A DNA stretch of 64,000 bases from Volutella citrinella (GCA_034401135.1 JAWZSP010000007.1:2604001-2668000); one strand, 5' to 3'. Positions 21,701 through 34,770 are shown, numbered from the stretch's first letter. Notes: generated by a model not told the origin, from the sequence alone. Translations and numbers: made by a program.

Positions 21701-24700
21701 CCGACGCCGCCGCTGCTGGCTTCAGCCCATGGCTGCAGTTCATGTATGACCGTACATAATATCGGGATACCTGCCGGGGCAAGCGGGCTGCAGGACGCTG
21801 TGCCTACAGGCCACAGGCTGCGACCAGCTCACAATCGATCAGGTCCGGCCGCGCTCCGGGTCGCCGACGACTGCGGTGAGTGGACAGGAACCGCAAGCCC
21901 CCAATACACCAGCGCAACGGGACCACGTCGTCACAGTGCTGGCCACCAGTAGGGCAGAAGAGTGCCTTAGTTTGCAGCCCATTTCACCTCTCGTCAGCCC
22001 TAGTCCAGCTGAGCTTAATTCTGCCGGAACCCGCTGGCGAGGCCATCGCTGGCCTCGAGGGGGCTTCGGCACAGTTTGCGCCACAGGCCAGCCGTTTGCC
22101 TCAATCCGGCGAATGGGTCAAAACTCTCTTGATGGCCGTTGGCTCGAATTGATTCCTGTGATTCGCTGCCCGCGATCCGACTCCGTCCACCAGCGGTACT
22201 GGGACAAGCCGTCGAGGTCAGGCGCCGAGTCCTCGGGCCGTCATGACAACAGGCCCGAATCTGAATGCGCCCAGATTCGGCCGGCGTCAGTGTGCTGTGT
22301 CATGAGTCTAGCAAGCGCGCTCTCTCTTATCATATCAAACCTCCGCTATAGTCTGGAGGCGGGATTAAACCTGTTTTCCCCAGCCACTGGCTCGCTCCGC
22401 CAAGCTACAACAAACATCTTTCAATGACACCACTCTACAGTATTTTAATTACCAGCCGTCAAGGTGACATCGAACTCGCGCGCCCGATGTTCCCTTCAGA
22501 CTATTGTGGCTGGCGGGGGGGAGGCCCTGAATCGCTTCACTGCATGCGCCTCTTTCACAGCACGCATCTCCACATACGCTGTGATTCGTGACTCGGGCAT
22601 CGCCGCAGCGCCCATCCCAAATTGAATTTCGGCCACCCGCGAAGGGTACTGCCGGCCCATCTGCCAAATGTCAGCCACTTCTTCAGCCTGAAGCCTAGCG
22701 ACGATACCTACAGTCGCCGGACTCTGAAAAGGTGGAATAAAAAAAACGAATGCAAGAAAGATTTCCCCCTTGCCTTTACCCATCCTGCGAGATGGACATT
22801 GGATCCAGGGCAGTCGGCCAGTGGTGTAATTAATTACCTCCGTGATGGGGCTAACACATCCCACCTTCAGCTTGGCTTGTTAGCTTGCTCTGCTCTCTAT
22901 TAAATGCTCAACCAATATCGCGCATGCGTTCGGGCATCGTTCAGCTTGGTCAGCTTGTTTCAACGCAGCTATCGTCGGGGTGCATACTGCGACTGTCGGT
23001 CGGGGGAATGGTCAGATCAAAAAGCCCTCCCCGCCGCCGCCTTGGGTCGCTTATGCAAGCTCCGTCATCAGCGAGTGGGATTATCGTCGCGCATCCGGGG
23101 TCCATCGTGGGATTTGACCAGTTGCTCCATTTCCTGGGCGGAATCGACCGACAAACATGCACACAAAGTCCCGAGTGATCTCGATCCACGCTGCAAAAAA
23201 ACCTTGCGCCGGGCAATGCATTTCCTGGAAAACAGGATCAGGATCCACGCGGAGCATCTTCTCCAAGGAACAGATGCCGCTAACCAAAATGCGCTGCCCA
23301 TGTCACGTCCCTTGTCTTATAGCCAAGTCCCTTATCTGAGTGATCAACTGGCATGCTACAACCAGCTCCTGCACGCAAATGCTGCCACGCAGAGAGTTCC
23401 GCGGGGTGTCGTCCTACAGCGTCGCAATCGCAAGTCTAGCGCGCCTGGCACAAATTGGCTTACCACAATATTTGATCACGTATAGTGTTCCCGGTGCTTC
23501 CAAGAATTCCCAGTCCGAGTCAACCGTGATTCGTCTTGACCGATGTATATTGAGAGTATTAACACATGGCTACGCTTCAAAAGCATAAAAGGCATTGTGC
23601 GGGGCTGCTAAGCAGGCGGCTGGGCACAGCATCAACCTCATCGGAGTCGACTATCACGTCATTACTACGAGTTCCTATAGACTAGCTATCGATAGCAGCT
23701 GTCCAGTAGTTAAGTAGCAGAATCAGCACTCGGCACGTGCAAACAGTTGGCTGTAGCGCTATTTGATCGTTAGATAACAAGGGGAACGTTGTTATCATTG
23801 GTTTATATGTAAGTATGTGATGTGCGCATTACAACTGAAGACAAGAAGGACCTCGTTCCAACGGCCAAATCACTGTATTGGCACACAATTCTCAATGAAC
23901 AAAGGCAATCGCCGACCAACATTCTTGGACTATCTTCTAACTTCCCAAACAGATGTAGCACTCTCCCATCTCTACCACATGTGGACTTGGCTTCAGTTGC
24001 ATGTAGAAACATGAAGTGCCTGAAAAAGCTGCTCGGTAGGCAACTATGGGCAAACTCACCCTGGTATTAAAAAAAAAAAAAAAACCTGGCGCATCAAGAG
24101 CTTAGGTGTCTATCACATGCTAGGTGATAGCCCCAATGTTGTCTCTCTCACTCCAAGCGCGTAGCGTCAGGTTGTGGACATCCGCATCAACATAACTTGA
24201 AGCCACCCAGCAACATCCACAAATGGAGCACAAGTTCCAATGCACCTGGCATATCATAAAAAGCAAGACCGTAAGGAAAATGCACAGTGGCATCGGGGTC
24301 CCCTCTTTCTTCGAAAAAGTGAGGAGCGTCGAGGTTAAGGTGCGGCTAAAGTGAGGTAGATAGCCTCAGCAGGACGCACAGAGATGCACCGTCTTCGGGA
24401 GCTTTAACAAATAAGGAGCTGCAGAAGCCCAGTCCCGGCCGAGTCGCGGACGAGATGTTTACCGGGTGGCCGGCCTCGGTTAAAAAAATACGGTATAAGG
24501 GGAATGCACACGGACGCTTACAGGCATGGCGGCGAGGTGCGATGTTGCTGTGCATACTGGGCAGTTCTGCAGCAGACAACGCATCCGGGATTTCGCCACA
24601 ATGAGCGGAACTGAGAGCACCGCCGTGGGGCCTTCGGCATGCCCGCAACGCAGTCCACTTTATTCAGCTGCAATGAAGGGAGCTGATGGCACGGCGTATG

Positions 24701-26601
24701 TACAGTACTGTATGGAAGTGCAGGAGACCACATGCAGCACATGGCTTGGCCAACAGAGGACCGCGATATCGGTCTGCTATCCACAGGCCGACGCACGACA
24801 GCTGCAGGAGAGTGCAGTTCACAGTAAGCCACTTGGGCATTCTTGGGTATATTTCGGCCGTATCTTTGTCAGACTGCCCATGGTGACACTCATGCTGGGC
24901 GTCCCTGAAGGTGGTGGAAGGTTGTCAGGAACCATTTGCCGACATGCCACTTCCACGAGTGCATGGCAACAGGCTCAAATGAGGCCGGGTCATGCTGCAT
25001 AGTTCGGCAGCGCCGATGAGGAATCATTGAGCAGCGAGCAGTCTACAATGGCATAATGATACACAAATGAGCTGGTTGGCAGCGTGACATGGTGCGGCAT
25101 CATACGCTCGCCGGTGCAGCTCTGGTGTCTTGGTTCCTGAATTCTATTTGTTCAAAGCCTGCTGGTTCACAATGATAAGGTACAGAACTTTGGAATCGGT
25201 ATCATCGTGTATTGAGGCCAGTGTTTTCTGAATAAATGGAAGGCACTCAAATCACTTATAAATACTGATTCCAGTCCTCTCACCAAGCGAGGTCTGGACA
25301 GTAAGTAGAGTCAAAGTCCTTCAATGCGCCCACTATTTTCAACCTGATTGTATCCCAAACTGGTCAAACTAAGAAATAGACCAGGATACCACTTATCTTC
25401 AGCTGTATTTAGAGAGTGAAATAGCATAACGCACTGCTCTCGTTCGTGAAGCCGGCCATGGGCAATAATTTACAAGTTTTAGGGTAGGTAGTCTGAGAAC
25501 CTCCGCTAGATTGGCCAATGAGGGTGGCGACGATATCGGACACGGAGGCCCACTGGCCAATAAGGATTTCCCGGGCCAACAGCGCCGCCATGACGGCTCT
25601 GGACGCACTGACGTCAAACAACCTCTCCATTGCACATGATTGGGGGTGGCGGTCTTCATCGACAGAGGCGATTCTTGGGGGATGGACCATTAGCTCCGCG
25701 GCAGCCTTGGCATTTTGTTCGCTCATGGTAGAGGCCGCATCATGGCTGGCGGCGACTCGTCCTTGCGGTTGGGGCTGCTCGTTTGGCTAAGCATTGGCGT
25801 TCTTGGGCAAGTGTTGGGTGCGGTCTGTTACATGGTATTCGGCTGAGTAGTATCTCGAAGGACATCTGCACCCTTGAGTGCCTTGGACTACTGCAACCTA
25901 GGGAATTGCAGTTGTTGGGGCCCAATTATTGCCGGCTAGCCTCCAGCGCGACATGTTGCCCAGTTATATGAACAAACTACAGTCGCTGTTGTCTAGTTCG
26001 GGAGCCAATCTTTCTGTAAGTCGTCCTGACAGTTGAGCAATGGAGGCTGCTTTGTCCTGTAGGCATTCAAGATTGAGATGGCACTCTTTCTTAGGGGTGC
26101 TCCGAAGTCGTGAAATTTAAGTCGCAGGGAAAACGTTCTGACAGTGAGAGGTTGCTCTGTTGTAACGGTTTCCTTCAAGCAGCAGGTAAGTCTCATCGAG
26201 CTTCTGCGAGGCCACCCGCAGGAAACCGTGACCCTGCTCGTGCCACCTTTGGTTGGTTCCATGTGCTGGCTCGCTAGGTGGTCGCTGATTCTTAGCGACC
26301 TTATAGTGGGGTAACATGCGATAATTCCACCCTGGGTGCTGGGCTACAACCCCCCCGAAAATAACGGGGCCCCTGGGCACGTTCGTTGACGCGAACTATG
26401 TGCACCAGAGAGCCACTATCGCCATCTTGGGTGCTAGCGAAATCTGGTGACTGGTGCCTCGGTGCCAGATTGGTGATGCAATTTGCCCTGGTGAGCCAGA
26501 TATTTTAGTTCCTGATTCATTTTGCGCATCTTGAGCCCTTGCCTTCCTATGTTTTGCCTCTCGCCTGGCTGCCGGCCGTCGCGCGACTACTGTCAACTGC
26601 A
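18782..26601. other. 7.8-kb gene-poor region
   Basis: Between two divergent genes lie 7.8 kb with no reading frame I can support. Frames of 60-180 codons are scattered on both strands, overlap each other, and show no domain, codon bias or consistent intron signals. Noted within it: a 16-base A tract at 24069-24084, imperfect GGCGGCC(A/G)GGCCC copies near 20650 and 20713, and TA-rich sequence near 23.6-23.8 kb and 25.2-25.4 kb. It must include the promoters of the flanking genes. It could also hold a lineage-specific gene, a long noncoding RNA or decayed mobile DNA; I cannot tell which. Confidence 0.5.
24069..24084. repeat. A16 homopolymer
   Basis: Run of 16 A on the plus strand in the gene-poor region. 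It could be the tail of a retroposed sequence, but no target-site duplication or source gene was recognised next to it. Confidence 0.8.
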
Positions 26602-29600
26602 ATGAAGTTCGCAAAGACGTTGGATAAGGAGGCAGTGCCTGGTAAAGAGCTTCCAACTGGCCCCCCGAGCTGCTACTCTGGTTGGGAATCGTCACTGATT
26701 GTGGGCCTGCAGAATGGCGCATCAAGTACCTCAATTACAAGGCCGGCAAGAAGTACGTCAAGGCTGTCTCGCGTGCCGTCGCCCGTGCGAATGGAACGCC
26801 AGGCATCTCCGGCCAGCTTCTGACGCCCAACTTCTTCACACCCTCGGCGCTACGAAGGCCGCCCGAACGACCTCAGACCGCCGATCCCGACAAGTCGAGG
26901 AGGACCACCGAGGACGACGATGATGACGATGACGAGGACGACGGCGGCGATGATGGCCGGGGGATGACGGGGTCTGCATCACAGCCAATCCCCGTGCGCA
27001 AGGGAAGGGAGGACGATGCCCTCACCCACTCAGGCGACAATCTCCAATACGGGAGCTTCGTGGCGACCCCTCCCGACGGAGCACCGATATCCAAGTGTCG
27101 AAGCCAGCCGGATTTTGAGCTGCCAGCTCCTGCCATGAGGGTGCAAACACAACCAACCGGAGAGTCGAACGCGCCGCGACGACCCCAGCTCGATCGATAC
27201 GATCCAAGGCGCAGCCTGTCGATGAATGCCGTTCCAACGACCACAGGAACACCGTCTGCCGAGGCACCAGTCCTGCCAAAGCGTGCGGCCGATACCAACA
27301 CGTTTTCGCCGTCGCCGCTGCGCCGGCTCTTTACGCATGCATCCGGCGCCAGGACGGAGCGCAAGCCGGACATTGGGCTGCAGAATTTCGACCTGGTGCG
27401 GGAGAGGGAACGGGAGTTCTACGAGTTCCTCGACAGCGAGCTGGACAAGGTCGAGACCTTCTACAAGATGAAGGAGGAACAAGCCGGGGAGCGTCTCGAG
27501 ATCCTGAGGGTCCAGCTGCACGAGATGCGCAACCGCCGTCTCCAAGAGATGGCCCAGGCCCGCATACAGAGCGACCGCAACTCGATGGACGGGAGGGACG
27601 AGAACGGCAACGACAAGCGCAACGGCTGGGTCAACCCGATCCGAGCCAAAATCTTCCCCCCAGGACCCAACTCCAAGGCGCTTCAGCGCCTGACCAAGAC
27701 ACCCGTGCTCAACGCCCGCAACGGCGACGCCTCGCGGGACTACATCCGCCGGCCGGACGACCACGAGGTCAAGTACCGGACGGCCAAGCGCAAGCTCAAG
27801 CTGGCGCTGCAGGAGTTCTACCGCGGGCTCGAGTTGCTCAAGTCGTACGCGCTGCTCAACCGGACGGCCTTCCGCAAGCTGAACAAGAAGTACGACAAGA
27901 CCGTCATGGCGCGGCCGACGTACCGCTACGTCAACGAAAAGGTCAGCAAGGCCTGGTTCGTCAACAGCAACGTCCTCGAGTGCCACATCCAGATGGTCGA
28001 GGACCTCTACGCCCGCTACTTCGAGTCGGGCAACACAAAGGTGGCACTGTCGAAGCTTCGCGGCGCCACCCACAAGCACACGGATCAGTCGCTGTGCACC
28101 TTCCAGAACGGCCTCCTGATCGGGACCGGGGCCGTCTTCGGCATCCAGGGCCTCGTCCAGGGCGCCCAGCTGCTCTTCGACGAGGACAGAGACGTCAGCA
28201 CCAAGACGAGCTACCTGCTGCAGCTCTACGGCGGCTACTTCCTCATGCTGTATCTGTTCGCGCTGTTCTGCGTCAACTGCTTCGTCTGGCACAAGAACAG
28301 GATCAACTACCCTTTCATCTTCGAGTTTGACCACCGCCACCAGCTCGACTGGAGGGAGCTGTCCCAGTTTCCGAGCTACTTCTTCTTGGTCCTGGGCCTC
28401 TTCATGTGGGTCAACTTTAGCAGATTCGGCCCCGAGTCCATGTACACCTACTATCCGGTGTTGCTCATCTCCACCACAGTGCTCATCATCTTCTTTCCTG
28501 CCCGCATTTGGGGACACAGGAGCAGGAGATGGTTTGTATACTCTCATGTGAGGATCCTATGTACGACCTTGCTTGCCGCCGTGGCTAACCTTGCGTTATA
28601 GTGGCGTCTACTGCTGGCTGGCATCTACCCAGTCGAATTCCGTGACTTTTACCTGGGCGACATGTATTGCTCCCTGACCTATGCCACATCGGTAAGACTC
28701 GCGGCAGCATTTGGGCCTCAAGTTGTCAACTGTTAGTGCTAACCATCAACCAGAACATTGAGCTGTTCTTTTGTTTATACGCGCACAAGTGGATGATGCC
28801 GGAGCAGTGCAATTCTAGCCATTCCCGCTTGATGGGCTTCTTGAGCGCTCTCCCTCCCATATGGCGTTTCTTGCAATGTCTGCGGCGTTACAAGGACACG
28901 CGGAATATCTTTCCCCATCTCGTGAACGGCGGCAAGTATACGGCAACAATTCTCGCAGCTGTAATGCTGTCGCTGTATCGCATAAATGGCACACAGAGCA
29001 ACCTCGGACTCTTTGTGGGCTTCTCCACCATCAATAGCATCTACTGCTGTAAGACGGACCACCCTTTGCTTTTAAACTAGTTACTTGCATTGGTTGGAGT
29101 GACTAACATTGGCTAGCAATCTGGGATTTGTTCATGGATTTCTCGCTGCTCCAGCCAGCCTCTCGTCACTTTTGTCTGCGTGACATCCTAGCACTGAAGC
29201 GGCGGTGGACGTACTACTTCATCATGGTCGTAGACCCTATTCTGCGATTCGCGTGGATCTTGTATGCCATTTTTACCTACGACAAGCAGCACTCGACTAT
29301 CGTGGCGTTCATCGTCGCCTTCCTCGAAGTCACTCGCCGCGGAATGTGGTCCCTCTTCCGCGTCGAGAACGAGCACTGCGGCAACGTCTCCCAGTACAAG
29401 GCCTCGCGCGACGTGGCCCTCCCCTACCGCATGGAGCCCCTGCTGGATCGCGCCAGCACGGACAGTCGCCGGGCGCCAGCGCCGAGCGTGCAGCAGACGG
29501 CCCAGACACAGCCGAGCGTGGTCGCGGTTGGCCAAGCCACTGGCGTGGAGAGCGCGGTCGAGGAGGCTGGTCTTCGCCGCCGGGTGGACATGATCATTGG

Positions 29601-29802
29601 GCTGCGGCGCAACTTTTCGAAGATTCTCGCCGAAGCCCACAAGCAAGACTTTGTGAAGCGGCGTCCTGCCGAAAATGCTGGCTACGACGAAGTTGACCAA
29701 GTGGACCAATCGGATGACGACGACGACGACGACGAGGCGGCGAGCTTCTTGGATAGGGAATCTGATAGCCCGTCGAGAAGCGGCAGCCAATCAAGGGCTT
29801 GA
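26602..29802 (+). CDS. SYG1: SPX-EXS protein (Syg1/XPR1 family phosphate exporter)
   Basis: Membrane protein with an N-terminal SPX domain (inositol-pyrophosphate sensor) and a C-terminal EXS domain; XPR1 exports phosphate, and yeast Syg1 was found as a suppressor of a G-protein mutant. Five exons: 26602-26641, 26713-28535, 28602-28691, 28754-29048 and 29117-29802, giving 977 aa. SPX begins MKFAKTLDKEAVPEWRIKYL, is interrupted by a long disordered insert with an Asp/Glu run (about residues 75-95), resumes at NFDLVREREREFYEFLDSEL, and ends with the Lys-rich helix FRKLNKKYDKT that forms the phosphate-ligand surface. Hydrophobic segments follow from about residue 520, then the EXS core (LLLAGIYPVEFRDFYLGDMY; FSTINSIYCSIWDLFMDFSL; RRWTYYFIMVVDPILRFAW). 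The tail is disordered with an Asp run. The first exon is tiny (40 nt), but it supplies the invariant SPX start and splices in frame. Confidence 0.93.
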
Positions 29803-30051
29803 ATGTGGTTCAAAGAAGAGAAAGAAGAGACGCGAAGGCGTACATGGTAGCCATACGGGAGCGATAGATTGTTCATAAAACTCTTTGGATACGCCCCTTT
29901 CTGGGCAGAAATCTATGTTATTTATGCTGACCACCAAATGTTCTAAATGTCTGAAATATCCAACCAAACCTCACAACCCCCAGGTATCAATGAGTCAAAG
30001 CAACTTGCACTAAACAACTCCGCCCCTTACGTAGCGCCCCATCCCCGACAC

Positions 30052-31773
30052 CTAGTGCCACTCAGCATCGACCTTCTCCCAGTTATCCAGGAAGCCCTTG
30101 AAGAACTTGACACCCAAGCCAGGGTCCAAAGCTCCGGTTGTAGCACGAACCGAGTGCATGCTGAGCTGAGGCAGCCCGGCGTCGGCGGCACGAACGCCCA
30201 TAGCGCTGGAGAGAGCTGGGCCAATGGTTCCTCCGGACCTGGAGTCATTCCGGATCATGAAGGTCTGGGTCTCACAACCGGCCAACTGGCCAACGCGCTG
30301 GAGGATGGCCGTCGAGACGGCATCGGTAGTCATGTGGCCGTTGCTGTCGGCGCAGATGACGACGCCCACGTTGAGCTTGGGAACGTGGTCATCAAGATAG
30401 CTACCCAAGAAGTTGGGGTTGCCGGCGTGGGTGACGTCGGCAGAGAGGAGGAATGACTTGGCGTACGTCTGACCGATGAGCCCAGGGCCAAAGGACTGAG
30501 GGTTGAGTGCCTCGACGGCACGTTCAACCACCAGGGGAAGGAAGTTGCCTCGGGCGCCCTGTCGCAGAAGAGAGCCGATTTCCTCGTCGTCAAAGAGGGC
30601 CACCAGCTTGATGGATCCCTCGTTCTCGTCGTTGGTGGCAGCCAGGAGACCCGTGAGAGCGGCCCAGGAGCATAGCTTGTCGTCGATGCGGCCGGCAAAG
30701 ATGAACTCCTTGTCGAGACCGCCAGTCTGGGCGGGCTGCGAGTCGAACAGCTCCAGCTCCCAGTTGACAATGGAGCTGTAGTCCCTTATGCTGAGCTCCT
30801 TGGCGATGAGCTCAACCAAACGGGGGGGCTGAGAGTTGACGAATGAGCCGGGGGGCGCCAGAGGCTCAGAGGACACACGGCTGGAGCCCTCTAGGCCAAT
30901 AATGGGGACGGCCTGTGTCTCGGCATTGTTCTGGCCCATCATGCCGACGCCAAAGTGAGGCGCAAGCGTGGGGATCTTGGCAATGGGCCAGTCCAGCTTG
31001 ACAAGACGGGTGGTGGTCTTGCCCGTCTTCTCGTCGCGTACCACGACCCGTCCGCCGATGCTGAGGTCTCGGTCCCACCAGGTCGCGTTGAGGCCGCCGG
31101 CATAGGGGGCAACGCCGAGCTGCACGTATCCGGCCTTGTTGGGCTTTGTGCTCACGGGCTTGAGCTTGGCGGTGAGGGCGTCGATGTGGCCGCCAATCAT
31201 GGCGACACCGTTGCCGGGCTTGTACGCAGGGCCGACGGTGAAGGCGATGACGGAGCTACCGTTTCGAGTCACCCAGTATTTGCCGCCGGGCTGGACCTTG
31301 TCGTTCCAGGAGTCGCGGGACGAGAGCTGGGTGGGCGTGCGTTAGCGATGGCGAGCTGCGGTGGGTGAGCGGGTGACACAAACCTCCTTGAAGCCAAGTT
31401 GCGAGAGCTTGTTTGTGAAGTACTCGACGGTGTGGAAGATGGTTGGATTCTCCTGGAGGAAGTCGCAAAAGGGCTTGGTGAACGCCTCGGGCTTGATGTC
31501 GGCGACCTGGCAGAGTCGACAGACTTGGCCCTCGCCGAGATGCCAGTTGACCTGACCGACCTCGCCATGGGCTAGCTTGGCAATGCACGAGGCGCAGACC
31601 CGGTTCTCGCGTGCGTCGCGGCCATCGAGGTCAGCCAGCACGAAGTTCTTGGTTCTGGCCTCGGGCGCAGGGCCGGCCTGGGCTGGCGAAGCTGAGGGCT
31701 GCGACATGGCCGACTGGCGGAGGGACAGGGTAGACGCCTGAGAACTGAGCATTCCCGGCCGGAGTTTGGTCAT
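30052..31773 (-). CDS. M18 aspartyl/vacuolar aminopeptidase
   Basis: Metallo-aminopeptidase of family M18 (Ape1/DNPEP). Two exons, 31773-31384 and 31326-30052, 554 aa. The catalytic part shows the expected metal-site motifs in order: GGHIDA (His), GRIDDKLC (Asp), FDDEEIGS (Glu pair), SADVTHA (Asp) and, near the end, QLSMHSVRA (His). The part before the peptidase (PFCDFLQENPTIFHTVEYF) corresponds to the usual start of M18 enzymes. Ahead of it sit about 90 extra residues with two CxxC pairs (CASC and CRLC, 24 residues between the pairs), which could bind zinc and are not in yeast Ape1 or Dap2-type enzymes as I know them. The start Met at 31773 has A at -3; the frame stays open further upstream to 32058, but that part is low complexity and less likely coding. 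Confidence 0.9.
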
Positions 31774-32272
31774 TGTTGCAGGCGAGTGAGCTGTAGGAGG
31801 GCTGTAGGGACGAGTAGGGGATGTTGCGCGGGTTCGGATTGCTGCGAATGGCGGGTGGGAGAGGTGAGAAGGAGAAGAAGAAGCTGTCGGAGCTGGATGA
31901 CGAAGGAGGGATCTGGGGATGGCGCAAGCAGCGTCACCGGACCTTATCGGTGGGCCAGCTGATGGCGGGTCATGGCGCCTGTTATCAGTGAGATGGCTCG
32001 TGCCCAGGCAACCCTCCCCACAACACACCCACTGCCTCCAGCCACCAGCTGGGCCCACTTACAGTTCTCAACACCAAAACGATGAACGTGATGGTCCGTA
32101 ACCTGTCATTGAAATGATAACCTCTGTCTTTATCCCCTGCTCACAAAACCAAGTAACAATCCCTGTCACGTACTGTAGCTTTGAATCAACTTGCGCCTCT
32201 GGTTACTCATAATTGATACGATAATGTATTCGCTTGGTTGCTCTCCTACTACTCCCGACTGTATTATCGCCT
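31774..32272. other. Spacer between M18 and MFS genes
   Basis: Promoter of the M18 gene and 3' end of the next minus-strand gene. An extension of the M18 frame to 32058 is open but not supported by composition. Confidence 0.5.
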
Positions 32273-34180
32273 TTAGTAAATGTACCTCCAGGTCAACGCC
32301 CTGTCTCCCATCTCCGACAGATCCTTCGCAGAGTACTGGTTGAGCTCCCCGTTCTGCACGCGCCTCTCCCGGCTCTTGTTGATGCGGTTGTACTGGAAGA
32401 CGAGAAGAAAGGCGGCGATGATGCCCGCTCCGATAAACCCAAGCTCGAGAGCATGTCCGAGAATGTATCGGGGCCCGTCGCGCTGGCGGTAAAAGTTGGA
32501 TGCCATGGCCTGCGCAACATGTCAGCGGGGGAAACAATGGGAGACGAGTGATGGCTGTTCTACTTACACCACCGAGGTTGCCAACGCCAATCTGGATGGC
32601 CATGCCGACACTGCGCTTGTAGCTTCCCGAGAGATTGTTGGCGAGCCAGGTGATGACACCCGGGAAGGCAGGGTAGATGGAGCACGCAGCAATAAAAACA
32701 CCTGCGTAAACAACGTGGGGGTTGCTCGAGGAGATGCACCTGCGAGGGAACAAGATGGTTAGCAACTGGATGTCATGATTGTGTATCCAAAACTCACATG
32801 CAGAAGCCCGTGGCGATGAGGAACAGCAGGCAGATGATGAAGGGGCTCCTCTTTCCGACCCGATCAGAGACGTAGGCGACGATGACGGCGAGGATGGCCG
32901 CCGTCACATAGATGGGGATCGTCAGCAGCTGCGACTTGCTGGACGTGTATCCCAGGTTCTTGATAATCGACGGGAGGAACAGGCTGATGCCGTACAGTGG
33001 GCAAACGATCTGTCAAGCGTGTCAGTTGGCCGTCGCCGCCGAGGAATGGAAAGATAGACACTCACGCCCCAGTAAACAAAAATGTTGACCCAAATCTGCC
33101 AGTCCTTGAAAGCGGCCCAGACGTAGTTCCAGCTGAACTCCTCGGCTTGCTCGACTTGGACACCGCTCTCGTCAGACCCGCGGGAGCTGCCCTGGTACTT
33201 GAGGCGGTGGACGACAAATGCCTTCTCGTCCTCATCGAGGAAGCCTGCCGTCTCAGGGAAGTCGTAGAGCGTGAAGAAGGCCATGATGGCCACGAGGACA
33301 GTGACGATGCCCTCGAGAATGAAGATCCAGCGCCAGCCTTCGAGTCCACCCACACCATCCATCTTGGCGATGCCAAAGGCGAGGAGGCCGCTGAAGGCAC
33401 CGGCAATCGAGGCGGCGGAGAAGAAGAGGGCTTGGCGGAGCTGGATCTCGTGGCGGCAGTACCACATTGTGAGATAATACTGTTGGTAGCGAGTTAGCGA
33501 TGCTGGTGAGAAGTTGATTGGGAATTCTTGCGTACCGCGACACCAGGGAACAGGCCTGCCTCGGTGAGGCCGAGGAAGATGCGAGCAACAAGAAGGCCAT
33601 GGTAGTTCCGGACAATGCCCATGAGCGTCATGACTGTGCCCCAGGCCACCATGATGGTTGGGAGCCAGACACTTGGTCGGAGTTTCTTGAGAAGCAAGTT
33701 GGAGGGGACCTCGAAGACGGCGTATGTGAAGAAGAAGACGGTAAGACACCAGTTGTACTGGTCGGGCGACATGCCCAAGTCCTCCTGAAGGCCTTCAATC
33801 TTGGCATTACCGATATTGCCTCCTGAATTCGACATCGTGGTCAGCATATCGTCTGGGGGCCTCATCAACGGGTGGAGAGACTAACGATCAAGGAATGATA
33901 GGAGGTATAGGAGTGCAAGCATAGGAATGAGGCGGATATCCATCTAAAGACTTGTTAGCATGGAGAACTGGGAGCGCGGCGAGTTGCTTGTCTCTACCTT
34001 GCGCAGGATCTTCTTCTCGTTCAGATGAGCAAATGATGCCATGTTGGTGCCCGGAGCCCTGGCCACGGCATCGACATCCTCAATCTCTCCCCGAATATCG
34101 CGGTCCGAACTCTTGTTGAAGTCGGCATCAACGATGCCGGCCTTTTCGTTTGGTGTGGAATGGGACACCATGTTGGCCAA
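32273..34180 (-). CDS. MFS transporter, Dal5/TNA1 (anion:cation symporter) type
   Basis: Twelve-TM proton-coupled permease of the fungal allantoate/nicotinate/pantothenate-type family, plasma membrane. About seven exons. Exon 1 encodes a hydrophilic N-terminus ending ...NEKKILRK; next exons give MDIRLIPMLALLYLLSFLDR-GNIGNAKIEGL (the family's TM1 signature), then SPDQYNWCLTVFFFTYAVFEVPSN, the loop GLTEAGLFPGVA, and SGLLAFGIAKMDGVGGLEGWRWIFILEG. The C-terminal exon ends ...GDRALTWRYIY. All checked splice joins keep frame. It is divergently transcribed from a Zn2Cys6 regulator, sharing about 1 kb that holds three CGGATCCG palindromes, which suggests control by that protein. The substrate is an anionic organic compound by family, but cannot be named. 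Weakly paralogous to the transporter at 50.4-52.2 kb. Confidence 0.9.
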
Positions 34181-34672
34181 GTGGGATTGCTCTTTGGCAC
34201 TGGGGATGGCGCGTTCAAGGCAGAGAGAAGAAGTGATGGGGGATATATAGATTAAACAAGAGCTCAGTGTCGACGCTCAAAGCCCTGGGTCGTGAGGGTC
34301 GTGAGAATCTGAGAAACGGGCGATGTTCCTGTCTATTTATTCCTCGTCGACCCCGGCCCAACAACGACGCGACGATCTTTCCTAGCCGAGGGCACCAAAC
34401 GTGGGTGTGTGTCCAAGTGTGCATCGTAAGAGGCTTGTTGATGCGGAGAAGGGCACCCCACAAACGCAGGACAGATGTGTGGGTTCCGGCAGACACAGGC
34501 GGCACGGGGTAGAGAGACCATGTCTGATCTGGAGAGGCAATCTGGGGCCTGGACTTCCCCGCAGTTTGGTTCTGGCAAGGAAAGCGACTCAGACTGCGGC
34601 ACTAGGGACGGGCTAAACTGTTAGAATGCGACCTTATCTTGGGATGACGGGTCATGAAGGTATGTCGAGGGT

Positions 34673-34680
34673 CGGATCCG
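34673..34680. promoter_or_regulatory. CGGATCCG palindrome, copy 1
   Basis: Inverted CGG triplets with a 2-bp spacer, in context TCGGATCCGATG. It lies 493 bp upstream of the MFS start and 502 bp upstream of the Zn2Cys6 start. Candidate regulator site; inference only. Confidence 0.45.
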
Positions 34681-34770
34681 ATGTTGCAAAAGATCGGAGC
34701 CCGTGCGTGGTTGTGTGTGCGATGTCGATAATTCGAGGGTTGGGTTTTTGGAGACGCTCCAGTGCGCAAC

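Noticed and set aside
21876..22427. 183-codon open frame in the gene-poor region
   Set aside because: Overlaps other frames, mixed composition, no domain, signal peptide or intron support.
24526..25002. 158-codon open frame in the gene-poor region
   Set aside because: Composition looks random (many Cys, His, Trp) and nothing is recognisable.
25409..25726. 105-codon minus-strand frame
   Set aside because: A few helical-looking stretches but no known motif; too short to support as a gene.
27030..28547. 505-codon open frame on the minus strand
   Set aside because: It lies antisense to the SPX-EXS gene, whose domains and introns are clear. Its Val/Leu/Glu/Gln-rich composition is what GC-rich sense codons give in reverse.
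31774..32058. Upstream extension of the M18 frame
   Set aside because: Ser/Pro/Thr-rich chance frame; the Met at 31773 has a better start context and precedes the sequence that looks coding.
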